Shown here: positions 9,054-17,734 of the stretch, one piece after another
How the letters are laid out: each line of letters begins with the position of its first letter
Position numbering within the stretch: the stretch's first letter is position 1
NCBI RefSeq assembly: GCF_023073315.1
Contig: NZ_JADPJH010000034.1
Location: 531,801-595,800 of the forward strand
Source of the DNA: Bradyrhizobium sp. 1
GTDB taxonomy: Bacteria; Pseudomonadota; Alphaproteobacteria; Rhizobiales; Xanthobacteraceae
Direction of reading: 5' to 3'
DNA: 64,000 nucleotides
Position numbers and translations under genes: made by a program
The notes under the pieces: generated by a model
Told to the model about the DNA's origin: nothing
The model's input: only the letters and a program-made list of their open reading frames with translations
Database searches by the model: none

Positions 9054-10247
9054 TCACTCGCCCGGAACGAGGCGCCCGATCGGCGGCTGCGCCGGACGCC
9101 GCAGCTTGCGGCGCGACAGATAAAGCAAAATGCCGGTGACCGCGAACAGCGGCATCAGCGCCGCGGCGATCATGAAGGCGAGCTTTCCGGGCCAGCCCAA
9201 AATCGCACCGCAGTGGATATCGAGTACGCTCGCAATAGCCTTCTCGCCGAGCGTCTTGTCGGCATAGCGCTCCGCGGAGACCACCAGACCGGTAACAGCG
9301 TCGATGCGGAACTCATCGCGCACGGATTCGAGCTTCGAGTCCTTCTGCCACGACCGCATGCGTATCACCGTACCCGGACCGGCGGGCAGCGTCAGCAGTG
9401 CCCTGGAGAAGCGGCCGCCCTCCTCGCGCTGGAACGTCGACCACGCGCGATCGAACCCCATCGCCTGAGCCGGCTCAGTGCGGTCAGCCGCGCGCGGCTG
9501 CTTTGTGGGCATCTTGGGCTGCATCTTCGCCGCGGCCATTTGCGGGCGCGACAGCAGCCAGGCGACGCCATCCTTGTACCAGTCGAACGCGTACCACAGC
9601 CCGGTCAGCGTCATCACCAGATAGACCGGCAGCACCCAGGTGCCGATCACCGCATGCAGCGAGCGATGCAATCCGCGCCCGCTGAGACCGAGATTGGGCT
9701 TCAGCCACATCCTCACGCTGCCGGCACGGCGGGGCCAGCGCAGCACGAGGCCCGAAATGAGCATGACGATCAGGCCGAGCGCGGCGATGCCGGTGATCTG
9801 ACGCCCCCAGCCCTTGGCGTCGCCGGGAATGAGCAGCCAGCGATGCAGCCTGCGGACGGTCGCAAAGAACTCCTCACCTCGCGGCGTACCGAGAGCGCGC
9901 GCATCATAGGGATCGACATAGAGCGACGACGGCCGCGCGCCCTGCTCGTCGCGGGCAAAGCGGAGACGCACCGCGGCGGACGGGTCGCTCGCCAGCGTGA
10001 CAGCGGAGACCTTGCCGACGTCCTGCGCGGCTGACAGGCGCGCGATCAATTCGTCCGGCATCAGCACCGGCGCCGCCCGTGGCGCGACGTGCATGATGTC
10101 GGCGTTCAGATGATCGACGATCTCATCCTCGAAGCTCATGATAGCGCCGGTCAGCGCGATCAGGGCCAGCAGCAGCGCGAGCACGAGGCCAGCGATGGAA
10201 TGGACCTGGTGGAGGGCGGCCTTGATGTGATGCCCCACCCTACTCAT
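9054..10247 (-). CDS. PepSY-associated TM helix protein (putative ferric-siderophore reductase)
   Basis: The product (about 397 residues) starts SRVGHHIKAALHQVHSIAGL and has four hydrophobic segments flanking periplasmic PepSY regions, the layout of the PiuB/FoxB-like PepSY_TM family (PF03929). Such proteins sit in the inner membrane next to TonB receptors and are implicated in reducing ferric-siderophore in the periplasm. ATG at 10247 was preferred to a TTG nine bases upstream. Either way the start overlaps the end of the binding-protein gene (8 bp with the ATG), so it is the third gene of the iron operon. Conserved membrane histidines (HH, HQVHS near residue 8 and RLHRWL mid-protein) are candidate haem ligands. 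Confidence 0.82.
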   Translation of the reverse strand: MSRVGHHIKAALHQVHSIAGLVLALLLALIALTGAIMSFEDEIVDHLNADIMHVAPRAAPVLMPDELIARLSAAQDVGKVSAVTLASDPSAAVRLRFARDEQGARPSSLYVDPYDARALGTPRGEEFFATVRRLHRWLLIPGDAKGWGRQITGIAALGLIVMLISGLVLRWPRRAGSVRMWLKPNLGLSGRGLHRSLHAVIGTWVLPVYLVMTLTGLWYAFDWYKDGVAWLLSRPQMAAAKMQPKMPTKQPRAADRTEPAQAMGFDRAWSTFQREEGGRFSRALLTLPAGPGTVIRMRSWQKDSKLESVRDEFRIDAVTGLVVSAERYADKTLGEKAIASVLDIHCGAILGWPGKLAFMIAAALMPLFAVTGILLYLSRRKLRRPAQPPIGRLVPGE

Positions 10248-11262
10248 CGAAGCCAACCTTCTTGATCAGCGCGATCGCAGCCTGCTGACGTGCGGCGATC
10301 TGGTCGATCGGCGTCGCGTCGGCGATGAACGAGCCCATTTCGGCAACGACGGGCGCACGCTCCGCCAAAGCGAGCACGGGATACTCCAGCTCGGCGGCAG
10401 CAAAAATCCGCTGCGCTGCCGGCGTGACAAGGAATTCGAGGAATTGTCGCGCGCCGGCCGGATGCGGTGCGTGCTTCGCGATCGCCGCGCCGGTGAGGTT
10501 CACATGCGTGCCGCCGCCCGTGAATGTCGTCGGCACCGTCTTGACCTTCATCGCCCAGGTGCGCCAGTCGGCCCCTTCCCGTCCGTCACGCAATTGCGCC
10601 AATGCCACGGTATTTCCGATGCCGATCTCGCAAACGCCTTGCGCGATCTCGCGGATTACGTCGTTGTCCTTGCCATCGGGCTTGTGGGCGAGATTGGCCT
10701 TCAGGCCGGCAAGCCAGGCCTCCGTCGCGGCTTCGCCGTGATGGACGAGATAGGCCGCAACCAGCGCGACATTGTTCTGATGCAGCGGCGAGCGCATGCA
10801 TAGTTTGCCCCGCCATTTGGAATCGACGAGGTCCTCATAGTCGATCGCCGCGAGCGCGCTGTCATTGCGCGCAAATACGACGCGCGGGCGGATGGCAAGC
10901 GTAACCCATTGCGCACCGCCACCGTGGAGATTTGCCGGAACAGCCTGCTCGATCAGCCCCGACGACATAGCCTGCGTCAGGCCGCGGGCCGAGAGCTGGG
11001 TCGTCTTGTCCAGCCCGATCGTCAGCAGGACATCGGCGAGCGACGCCTCGCCGTCCGACACCAGGCGTTTGACGAGGCTGTCTTCGACGAAGACGATTTT
11101 CGCCCTGATACCGCTGGCGGCCGTGAAAGCTGCAACGACAGGTTCGACCAGGGCAGCCTCCCTGGTCGAATAGAGCGTGATCTCCTCGGCGCGGCTCGCG
11201 GCCGCAGTGCAGGCAGACGCCAGCGCGATCAGGGCCGCGGTGGCTTTTTGCCGCACGGTCAT
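10240..11262 (-). CDS. FutA/FbpA-like periplasmic binding protein
   Basis: The 340-residue protein has a Sec signal (cleavage near ASRA-EE, about residue 25) and the FutA/FbpA fold start ITLYSTREAALVEPV. Known relatives carry ferric iron to an ABC permease using a tyrosine pair in a GIxNTYY-type motif. Here the same place reads GIGNTVALAQL, so both tyrosines are absent. It may bind iron differently or bind another ligand. No permease or ATPase gene follows; the neighbours are a TonB siderophore receptor (2 bp upstream) and a PepSY protein (overlapping). Family call is sound; substrate is inference from context. Confidence 0.8.
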   Translation of the reverse strand: MTVRQKATAALIALASACTAAASRAEEITLYSTREAALVEPVVAAFTAASGIRAKIVFVEDSLVKRLVSDGEASLADVLLTIGLDKTTQLSARGLTQAMSSGLIEQAVPANLHGGGAQWVTLAIRPRVVFARNDSALAAIDYEDLVDSKWRGKLCMRSPLHQNNVALVAAYLVHHGEAATEAWLAGLKANLAHKPDGKDNDVIREIAQGVCEIGIGNTVALAQLRDGREGADWRTWAMKVKTVPTTFTGGGTHVNLTGAAIAKHAPHPAGARQFLEFLVTPAAQRIFAAAELEYPVLALAERAPVVAEMGSFIADATPIDQIAARQQAAIALIKKVGFDE

Positions 11263-11264
11263 CG

Positions 11265-13595
11265 CTAGAACTTCACCGTTGCCGACAGCGACACGCGACG
11301 CGCGTCGCCGATCGCGACGTTCAGGTTGTTGACGGCGGAGGGATAGTAGACGGTGTCGAACAGGTTCTTGACGTTGAACTGGTAGATCACCGGCGTGTTC
11401 TGGTATTTCGTCTCATAGGTCGCGAAAATATCGGCGACCACATAGGACGGCAGGAAGAAGCTGTTGATGGCATCACCGGGACGGTCGCCGACATAGCGCG
11501 CGCCGCCGCCGAGACGGAGCTGGCCCGGCAAAGCCGTGCCGAAGTCATAGACCAGATAGAGCGAAGCCGTGTTCAGCGCGACGTTCTGCAACTTCCTGCC
11601 GAGCAGCGTGACATCCTCGGACTCCGTCACCCGCGCGTCGGTGTAGCCATAGCTGCCGATCAAAGCCCAGCTGTCGGTGAGCCTGCCAGTGACATCCAAC
11701 TCGATGCCGCGCGAGCGGGCACGGCCGACGGTGTGGAGTTCCACTACGTTCGCGCTGTTGGTCTTCGTCGTCTGCACATTCTTCTTGTCGAGATCGTAGA
11801 GCGCCAGCGTACCGGAAATGCGCTTGTTCAGATCGAACTTGATGCCGGTCTCGTACGACACTCCCTCTTCCGGCGCGACGTTGGAATCGACAAAGACGCC
11901 GATCGGCGCAATTGTCGAATTCGGCTTCAGCGACTGCGTGTAGCTCGCATAGAGCGATATCTCGTCGGTCAGCTTGAAAATGGCGCCGCCGAGCGGGAGC
12001 ACCTTGTCCTGGGATACGTTGGTGTTGGTGACGAAGGGTTTTCCGCGCCCGGCGATCTGGTCGTAGTCCATGTAGCGCACGCCGCCGACCAGCGCGAACC
12101 GTTCAGTTAGATGCAGCGTGTCCTGGACGAACAACGACCATTGGCCGAGCTTATCGGTCTGGGCACTGTCGGGGTTCGACACGGTCGTCCCCGGCCCGAC
12201 CAGCCCATAGACGGGATTGTAGACATTGATGGCGGGGGTCGCCTGCCGGATCAGATTGTCGCGGTAGATGGTGCGATACTGGCCGTCGCCGCCGAACACC
12301 ACGTCGTTGCGCATATTGCCGAGCCAGAACCCGCCCGAGACATAGGACGTTCCATAGCTGACATTGCTGAGCGAGCCCTGCGTGCCGTCATTGCTGCGCG
12401 TCTCGACGCCGGTCGTAAAGTTGAGGGTGGAGATGCGGAGCTGGTTGGCGCTGAAGGTTTCGGTGTTGTAGCTGTAGCCGGCGTAGAGCTTCCAGTCCTG
12501 ATTGAAGCGGTGCTCGATCGAGGTCTGGATCAGGTCGGATGTGCCCCACGTGTTGTTGAAGGGCTCGTCGAGCCGGCGCGTGGAGGGCACCGCCAGCGGC
12601 GCCTTGGTCACCGGGTTGAACGCCGTGCCGCGATCGAACGGATAGATGAACTCGCGGTGTTCGTAGTTGAGCTGCACCGTGGTGTCCTGGCCGTACCAGG
12701 CCAGTGACGGCGCTACCAGCATTTCGCGGTGGCGGCCGAAATTCCGCCAATAGTCCTCGCTGACACCGTAGCCGATGAAGCGATAGGCAAGGCCCTGGTC
12801 GCCGATCGGACCGGTGACGTCGAGCAGGCCATCGGCGCCGGTTTTAGAGGCACTGAAGGCCGAACCAAGCAGCGTGACCGAACCGTGCTGATACAGCTCC
12901 GGACGCTTGCTGATGGTGTTGACGATGCCGCCGGGGTCCATGATGCCGTAGAGCAGCGAGGCCGGCCCCTTCAGCACCTCGACGCTCTCAACCGCGGAAC
13001 TAAAGCTGCGACCCTGCACCAGCGGCATGCCGTTGCGCATGATCGAGCCGTCGCGGTTGTCGCCAAAGCCGCGGCGGATCACGGCGTCCTGGCTGCCGGC
13101 GAGCGTGTTGGTCTGGGTGATGCCGGAGACGTTGATCAGCACATCGTCGATGTTGCGCGGGAGCTGGTCCTTCAGCACCTGCTCGGGCACGACGTTAACG
13201 GCCTGCGACGTATCGAGCGGCGAAGCGCCGCTGCGCAGCGTGGTCGAGCTCGGCATCGCGCGGTAGCCGAGCTTGGCGGCTTGCTGTGCGGCAGCTGCAG
13301 CAGCTGCGCGCTCCGAGAGCGTCTGCACCGCGGGGGCGGGATTGCGATTGCGCTGTCGCGCGGCGGTTTGCGTGCGCCGCGGAGACTGCTCCGATGCGCG
13401 CGCCGGCTTCGGCCGCTGCACAGGAGCCTCAACCGCCACCGGCGGCAGCGCCGATTGCGCCAGTGCGCTCGTCGTGTTGAAGGGGGATTCGGCAAGCAAC
13501 ACCGCTGCACCGATAAGAAGACCTGCACGGCTCTTGCCGGCACGATGACGACGGCCGCGGACACGCTGGCCATCCAGATGGGCACGCACTTTCAT
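11265..13595 (-). CDS. TonB-dependent siderophore receptor
   Basis: The 776-residue outer-membrane receptor has a signal region (Ala-rich, to about residue 47 ending SALAQS), an unusual Pro/Arg/Ala-rich linker (about 50-105), a plug domain with INVSGITQTNTLAGS and VEVLKGPASLLYG, and a beta-barrel ending in the terminal Phe motif LSATVKF. These are FhuA/FpvA-type features for ferric hydroxamate or catecholate uptake. It heads an operon with a periplasmic binding protein and a PepSY protein. Upstream, tandem ICE-like elements suggest Irr control by iron. The exact siderophore cannot be read from sequence. Confidence 0.92.
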   Translation of the reverse strand: MKVRAHLDGQRVRGRRHRAGKSRAGLLIGAAVLLAESPFNTTSALAQSALPPVAVEAPVQRPKPARASEQSPRRTQTAARQRNRNPAPAVQTLSERAAAAAAAQQAAKLGYRAMPSSTTLRSGASPLDTSQAVNVVPEQVLKDQLPRNIDDVLINVSGITQTNTLAGSQDAVIRRGFGDNRDGSIMRNGMPLVQGRSFSSAVESVEVLKGPASLLYGIMDPGGIVNTISKRPELYQHGSVTLLGSAFSASKTGADGLLDVTGPIGDQGLAYRFIGYGVSEDYWRNFGRHREMLVAPSLAWYGQDTTVQLNYEHREFIYPFDRGTAFNPVTKAPLAVPSTRRLDEPFNNTWGTSDLIQTSIEHRFNQDWKLYAGYSYNTETFSANQLRISTLNFTTGVETRSNDGTQGSLSNVSYGTSYVSGGFWLGNMRNDVVFGGDGQYRTIYRDNLIRQATPAINVYNPVYGLVGPGTTVSNPDSAQTDKLGQWSLFVQDTLHLTERFALVGGVRYMDYDQIAGRGKPFVTNTNVSQDKVLPLGGAIFKLTDEISLYASYTQSLKPNSTIAPIGVFVDSNVAPEEGVSYETGIKFDLNKRISGTLALYDLDKKNVQTTKTNSANVVELHTVGRARSRGIELDVTGRLTDSWALIGSYGYTDARVTESEDVTLLGRKLQNVALNTASLYLVYDFGTALPGQLRLGGGARYVGDRPGDAINSFFLPSYVVADIFATYETKYQNTPVIYQFNVKNLFDTVYYPSAVNNLNVAIGDARRVSLSATVKF

Positions 13596-13667
13596 TCCAC
13601 TTCAAGTCAAGAACGTTGAAGTTTGGGCCTGTAACAGTCGCTGTATGCGAAGAGAACCGTAAGCGGC

Positions 13668-13700
13668 GTTGAATCACTCTAGTGTTGAATCGTTCTAAGT
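13668..13700. promoter_or_regulatory. Tandem ICE-like elements (candidate Irr operator)
   Basis: Two near-identical direct repeats are adjacent: GTTGAATCACTCTAGT (13668-13683) and GTTGAATCGTTCTAAGT (13684-13700). Read on the minus strand the promoter-distal copy gives TTAGAACGATTCAA, close to the rhizobial iron control element core TTAGAA..TTC bound by Irr. The site is 73-105 bp upstream of the TonB receptor start. Binding by Irr is inference from motif resemblance and the iron-uptake context. Confidence 0.5.
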
Positions 13701-13972
13701 GTGAGCACGATCGGATGACGACGCATCGATCCAGATTGCGATGCTTTGATGGGCAGAAATCGCAGCGTCGAGATTGGAACACGAGTTGAGCACGCCTGCA
13801 CATTGTCGATGCTGACCACTGTCATCGATGACGCGACATCTTCGGCGAGTGCGTGGCGACGCGACGCGATGTCGCACAATCATTCGGATAACCGGCGACC
13901 GCGCTCAACTTCTCCATGTCGTCATCGCGACAGCAGCGCCCCTGATCACGCCATTTTGTTCAGACTTACTAC

Positions 13973-13998
13973 ACAGATAATCTTTACAGTTTATCTGT
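13973..13998. promoter_or_regulatory. Inverted repeat upstream of MarR gene (candidate MarR operator)
   Basis: ACAGATAA (13973-13980) and TTATCTGT (13991-13998) are perfect inverted repeats with a 10-bp AT-rich spacer. The site ends 21 bp before the MarR start, where a repressor would block its own operon. MarR proteins typically bind such 16-26 bp palindromes. Confidence 0.55.
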
Positions 13999-14019
13999 CT
14001 ATATGCCATTCGATCCGGC

Positions 14020-14472
14020 ATGATCAATTCATCGGACCAACGCCCCTCCGCACGCGCCGGCGCGCTCGCTGAAGACCTTCGGTCGCTGGTCGGAAAGCTG
14101 AAGCGCCGGCTGCGGGAACAGGCAGGTCAAGGCGACCTGGCACCCTCACAGGTGTCGATCCTGTTGCGTCTGGAGAAGGATGGCCCTGCAACGGTATCGA
14201 GCCTGGCACGGTCCGAGGGAATGCGTCCGCAATCAATGAGCACCGCGGTCGCGGCTCTTCAGGCCGCGGGCCTGGTCATTGGCGCACCCGATCCGGAGGA
14301 TGGCCGCCAAACCATCCTGTCGCTGACAAAGGCGTGCCGCGACTGGATCCGGGTCGGCCGCGCCGCCCGGCAGGATTGGCTGTCGCGCACCATTTCGACA
14401 CGGCTCTCTTTACGGGAGCAAGACGAACTGGCGGTCGCCGTCTCTTTGCTCAAGCGGCTTGTCGACGATTGA
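14020..14472 (+). CDS. MarR-family transcriptional regulator
   Basis: The 150-residue protein has the MarR winged helix: SQVSILLRLEKDGPATVSSL, recognition helix SEGMRPQSMSTAVAALQAAG, and the wing APDPEDGRQTILSLT with the conserved D-R pair. N- and C-terminal helices provide the dimer interface. MarR proteins are ligand-released repressors of efflux and detoxification genes. It is 52 bp upstream of an isochorismatase-like gene, a small membrane protein and an MFS exporter, all on the same strand, and has a palindrome just before its own start. The inducing ligand is unknown; the downstream exporter suggests a small aromatic or drug-like compound. Confidence 0.88.
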   Translation: MINSSDQRPSARAGALAEDLRSLVGKLKRRLREQAGQGDLAPSQVSILLRLEKDGPATVSSLARSEGMRPQSMSTAVAALQAAGLVIGAPDPEDGRQTILSLTKACRDWIRVGRAARQDWLSRTISTRLSLREQDELAVAVSLLKRLVDD

Positions 14473-14524
14473 CGCGGCTCCGCGGCATCCACCGCGCGGA
14501 ACAGGCAGCTGCCGGAAGGATACG

Positions 14525-15109
14525 ATGATGGCTCTCACGACGCTCGACCCGATCACCGCCCTCATTGTCGTCGACCTGCAACGCGGCATCGTCGGCTCGA
14601 CTCTCGTCCATGCTATGGGTGATGTCGTGGGCGATGTCGTGCAACGCTCTTGCGCGCTGGCCGCTGCGTTTCGGCGGCATCGCCTGCCGGTCGCGCTGGT
14701 CAACGTCGATGGCGGAGCGCCGGGCCGCACCGAGCGGCCGCGTGCCGGTGGTCCGTTCCCCGACGGATGGACCACTCTCATTCCAGAGCTCGATCAGCAG
14801 CCCGGCGATATCGCCGTGACCAAGCGGACCTGGGGGGCATTCGCCAGCACCGATCTCGAAAGCCAGCTGCGATCGCGCGGCGTCACGCAGGTCGTCATCG
14901 CCGGCGTCGCGACCGGCACTGGCGTCGAGTCCACCGCGCGCCAGGCCTACGAGGCGGGTTTCAATGTCACCCTTGCCACCGACGCGATGACCGATCCGCG
15001 TCGCGAGGCTCACGACTACAGCATCGCAAACGTCTTTCCGCGGCTCGGCGAGAGCGGCACGACGCAGGCGATCATCGAATTATTGGCAACACGGAGCGCG
15101 CAGGCATGA
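14525..15109 (+). CDS. Isochorismatase-like hydrolase fold protein lacking the catalytic Cys
   Basis: The 194-residue protein has the isochorismatase/nicotinamidase fold: Asp17 in LIVVDLQRG, Lys100 in VTKRTWGAF, and the helix GVESTARQAYEAGF. The position normally held by the nucleophilic cysteine (TDVCVEST-like) is Gly133 here (TGTGVEST), so amide hydrolysis by the usual triad is not expected. It could still act without a covalent intermediate, as true isochorismatases do. ATG at 14525 follows a GGAAGGA ribosome site, while the longer upstream start does not. The stop overlaps the next start (ATGA), so it is coupled to the small membrane protein and the MFS gene. Confidence 0.84.
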   Translation: MMALTTLDPITALIVVDLQRGIVGSTLVHAMGDVVGDVVQRSCALAAAFRRHRLPVALVNVDGGAPGRTERPRAGGPFPDGWTTLIPELDQQPGDIAVTKRTWGAFASTDLESQLRSRGVTQVVIAGVATGTGVESTARQAYEAGFNVTLATDAMTDPRREAHDYSIANVFPRLGESGTTQAIIELLATRSAQA

Positions 15110-15435
15110 ACTGGCTTCATCTCGTTTCTTATTTCTTCGGCGGCGCATTTCTGGCGAATGCCATTCCGCATCTCGTCAGTGGCCTGCGAGGAGAGCCATT
15201 CCAGAGCCCGTTCGCGCAGCCGCGGGGAGAAGGACTATCCTCGTCAACGGTCAACGTGCTCTGGGGCTTTTTCAACGTCATCGTCGGGTATCTCCTCGTC
15301 TGTCGGGTCGGAGAGTTCGCCCTGATGGACACGCGCGATGTCGCCGCGCTCGGATGCGGCGCCCTGCTCCTCAGCCTGTTTTGCGCGCGACACTTCGGCC
15401 GGTTCCACGGCGGCAATACGCCAACGAGTTCGTGA
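15106..15435 (+). CDS. Small membrane protein in MarR operon
   Basis: The 109-residue protein (starts NWLHLVSYFFGGAFLANAIP) has three to four hydrophobic segments and no domain I recognise. It overlaps the isochorismatase-like gene by four bases (ATGA) and the following MFS gene by four bases (GTGA), so all three are translationally coupled. This coupling decides its start at 15106; a longer in-frame extension starting inside the upstream gene is spurious. Its role is unknown; a helper for the exporter is one possibility. Confidence 0.72.
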   Translation: MNWLHLVSYFFGGAFLANAIPHLVSGLRGEPFQSPFAQPRGEGLSSSTVNVLWGFFNVIVGYLLVCRVGEFALMDTRDVAALGCGALLLSLFCARHFGRFHGGNTPTSS

Positions 15436-16661
15436 GCGTGGCGACCGCGGGCACATTCCGCTCACTGCGGAACTACAACTACCGCGTCTGGGCGGCGGGC
15501 GCGCTGGTGTCCAATACCGGAACGTGGATGCAGCGTGCCGCCCAGGACTGGCTCGTTCTCACCGAGCTGACACAGCATAATGCGTCGGCCGTGGGCGTGG
15601 TGATGGCGCTCCAGTTCGGACCACAGCTCCTGCTGATGCCGTGGACGGGGTTTGCGGCCGACCACTTCAACCAGCGACGACTTCTGATCGCGACACAGGC
15701 GACGATGGGCGTGCTGGCACTTGCCCTTGGCCTTCTCACCATCACCGGCCTGGTGCAGCTCTGGCACGTCTACGCGTTCGCCTTCCTGTTCGGCTGCACT
15801 GCTGCCTTCGACGCCCCGGTGCGCCAGACGTTCGTGGCCGAGCTCGTCGGCGACCGCGATCTCTCCAACGCCATCGCGCTCAACTCAACGTCCTTTAACG
15901 CCGCGCGGATGATCGGGCCCGCGATCGCGGGAATCATCATCGCTTCGATCGGCACCGGATGGGCATTCCTGCTCAATGCCGCATCCTTCATGGCAGTCCT
16001 TAGCTCGCTCGCCTTGCTGCGCAGCTCGGAGCTTCGCCCGAACGCGCGGGCCGTCCGGACCAAGGGCGGCATGACGGAGGGTTTTCACTACGTCTGGTCG
16101 CGCAGGGATCTCAGGGCGATCATGATCATGCTGTTCTTGATCGGCACGTTTGGGCTGAACTTCCCGATCTTCATCTCGACCATGGCGGTCACCGTCTTCC
16201 ACACCGATGCGCGCGGCTTCGGCCTGCTGTCGTCGACGATGGCGGTCGGCACGATCTCGGGCGCATTGCTGGCCGCAGGGCGCGCCCAGCCGCGGTTCGT
16301 CTCGCTGCTGTTGGGGGCTGCGACTTTTGGAGCGGGTTGCACGCTGGCTGCGCTTGCGCCTAGTTCCTGGCTGTTCGGCGCCGCTCTGGTCGTGATCGGT
16401 GGCGCCGCACTGACGGTCACCAATACTTCGAATGCCATGATGCAGCTCTCCACCGAACCGAGGATGAGGGGGCGCGTGATGGCCCTACGCCTCGGCGTCG
16501 CGCTCGGCGGCACGCCCATCGGCGCGCCGATCGTCGGATGGGTGGCGGACCATCTCGGCCCCCGCTGGGCACTCAGCATCGGCGCGATCGCGGGCTTTGC
16601 GGCAGCGCTCGTGGCGGTCCGCGCCATGTCGGCCCGCGCCCTGGACGATTGCCGCAGCTAA
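15432..16661 (+). CDS. MFS exporter (EntS-like)
   Basis: The 409-residue transporter has 12 predicted membrane segments. Features of the EntS/DHA3-type drug and siderophore exporters are FRSLRNYNYRVWAAGALVSN, TGTWMQRAAQDWLV, AFDAPVRQTFVAELVG and RGRVMALRLGVALGGTPIGA. It is likely a proton-driven exporter in the inner membrane. I prefer the GTG start at 15432, which overlaps the previous stop (GTGA), over an ATG 78 bases upstream inside the membrane-protein gene. As last gene of the MarR operon it is the probable effector of resistance. Substrate unknown. Confidence 0.85.
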   Translation: MSVATAGTFRSLRNYNYRVWAAGALVSNTGTWMQRAAQDWLVLTELTQHNASAVGVVMALQFGPQLLLMPWTGFAADHFNQRRLLIATQATMGVLALALGLLTITGLVQLWHVYAFAFLFGCTAAFDAPVRQTFVAELVGDRDLSNAIALNSTSFNAARMIGPAIAGIIIASIGTGWAFLLNAASFMAVLSSLALLRSSELRPNARAVRTKGGMTEGFHYVWSRRDLRAIMIMLFLIGTFGLNFPIFISTMAVTVFHTDARGFGLLSSTMAVGTISGALLAAGRAQPRFVSLLLGAATFGAGCTLAALAPSSWLFGAALVVIGGAALTVTNTSNAMMQLSTEPRMRGRVMALRLGVALGGTPIGAPIVGWVADHLGPRWALSIGAIAGFAAALVAVRAMSARALDDCRS

Positions 16662-16670
16662 AAAGCGATC

Positions 16671-17558
16671 TTATGCGATGGCAGGGCTGGTCAGCTGGTC
16701 TAGCTTCGCCTTGAGCGCAGCGCCATCAGACGATGCCCGCAGCGGCGGCCGCACACGCACCCAGCTTGCATCGCCCGTTTGCGCCGCGAGAATCGCCTTC
16801 AGCGTCGCGAGGAAGGATGGTGACTTGACCACGATATCGACCGCGGCCTGCATGCGTGCTTCGACGTCCTTGCCGTCGATCATCGCCTTGACCAGCTCGG
16901 GCGCGATGTTGGCCATGCCGCAGATGGTGCCGGCACCGCCGCCGGCAATCGCGCGGGTGATATCGGTTTCATTGCCGACGGTGATGGCGAGCTCGGGTGC
17001 CGCGGCACGGAACGCCTGGAACTGCTTGAAGTCGCCGCTGGAGTCTTTCAGGCCGGCAACCACTTTGCCGTAACGCTTGCGCAAGCTCGCGGCGACGCTA
17101 ATCGGGATCGCAACGCCCGAGACCTGCGGGATGTGATAGAGATAGGCCCGCAGGCGATCGTCCGCGACGCTGTCGATGATCGCGGCGAAGGCGTCCTCGA
17201 TGCCCTCAGGCGTGACACTGCGATCGAAGTACGGCGGCAGATACAGCAGGTGACGCAGGCCGAGGCCGAGCACGGCGCGCGTCAGCGCGATACTGTCGCT
17301 GATCGCAGCGAAGCCGCCGCCGATTCCGATCCGCTCCGGCGCAATACCAGCCTTGAGCACGGCTTCGATGGTCGCGACGCGCTCGGCGACGTTGAACGAG
17401 GTGCCCTCGCCGGTGGTGCCGAACAGCACGACACCCTCGACACCTTTGCTGAAGAGCTGCCTGGCGTGCGCGGCGAGCTTTGCGGTGTCCACACTGCCAT
17501 CCATCGCCAGCGGCGTCGCCGACGCCACCCAGAACCCGCGAATTGCCTCCGTCATCAC
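16671..17558 (-). CDS. DapA/N-acetylneuraminate lyase family aldolase
   Basis: The 295-residue TIM-barrel protein shows the family pattern: GVVLFGTTGEGTSFNVAER near residue 45, a YLYHIPQVSGV segment with the catalytic Tyr, and the Schiff-base lysine in AGLKDSSGDF. It would cleave or form a 2-oxo acid by aldol chemistry with pyruvate. It is unlikely to be the housekeeping DapA because it is divergent from an FAD-dependent hydroxyacid dehydrogenase and a GntR regulator, which points to sugar-acid or hydroxy-acid breakdown (for example a 2-keto-3-deoxy acid). A GntR-type operator lies between the divergent genes. Confidence 0.85.
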   Translation of the reverse strand: MMTEAIRGFWVASATPLAMDGSVDTAKLAAHARQLFSKGVEGVVLFGTTGEGTSFNVAERVATIEAVLKAGIAPERIGIGGGFAAISDSIALTRAVLGLGLRHLLYLPPYFDRSVTPEGIEDAFAAIIDSVADDRLRAYLYHIPQVSGVAIPISVAASLRKRYGKVVAGLKDSSGDFKQFQAFRAAAPELAITVGNETDITRAIAGGGAGTICGMANIAPELVKAMIDGKDVEARMQAAVDIVVKSPSFLATLKAILAAQTGDASWVRVRPPLRASSDGAALKAKLDQLTSPAIA

Positions 17559-17646
17559 ACCACCCTTTGTTGCAGCCTCGGACTAAGCCGCTGATCCCTC
17601 AACGATCTTGACGGCTGCCCGAGTCATTGTTTTTGCTTTACTTTTT

Positions 17647-17669
17647 ATCTTGTACCTTACATACAAGAT
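17647..17669. promoter_or_regulatory. GntR (FCD-type) operator in divergent promoter region
   Basis: ATCTTGTA (17647-17654) and TACAAGAT (17662-17669) are perfect inverted repeats with a 7-bp spacer. The TTGTA..TACAA pattern is typical of FadR/FCD-subfamily GntR sites. It sits in the 176-bp gap between the aldolase and the FAD oxidase, and the GntR gene is next in the operon, so it is the likely target of that regulator for both directions. Confidence 0.68.
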
Positions 17670-17734
17670 GGACGCAAATCCTTTCCACAGTCACGGCGCG
17701 CATGAGGCGCAGCCGAATCCAGAGGAGGTCTCGC

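Larger units (their letters stand above)
13596..14019. other. Intergenic region between divergent TonB receptor and MarR genes
   Basis: These 424 bases hold no convincing gene. They contain two regulatory candidates annotated separately: tandem ICE-like repeats at 13668-13700 serving the iron operon, and a palindrome at 13973-13998 serving the MarR operon. The middle 200 bases show no pattern I could interpret. Confidence 0.6.

Noticed and set aside
7765..9123. 452-residue plus-strand frame opposite the rhodanese gene
   Set aside because: Antisense shadow in high-GC DNA; the minus-strand rhodanese domains are clear.
16671..17558. Naming the aldolase dapA
   Set aside because: Its divergent pairing with a hydroxyacid dehydrogenase and GntR argues for a catabolic aldolase of the same superfamily.
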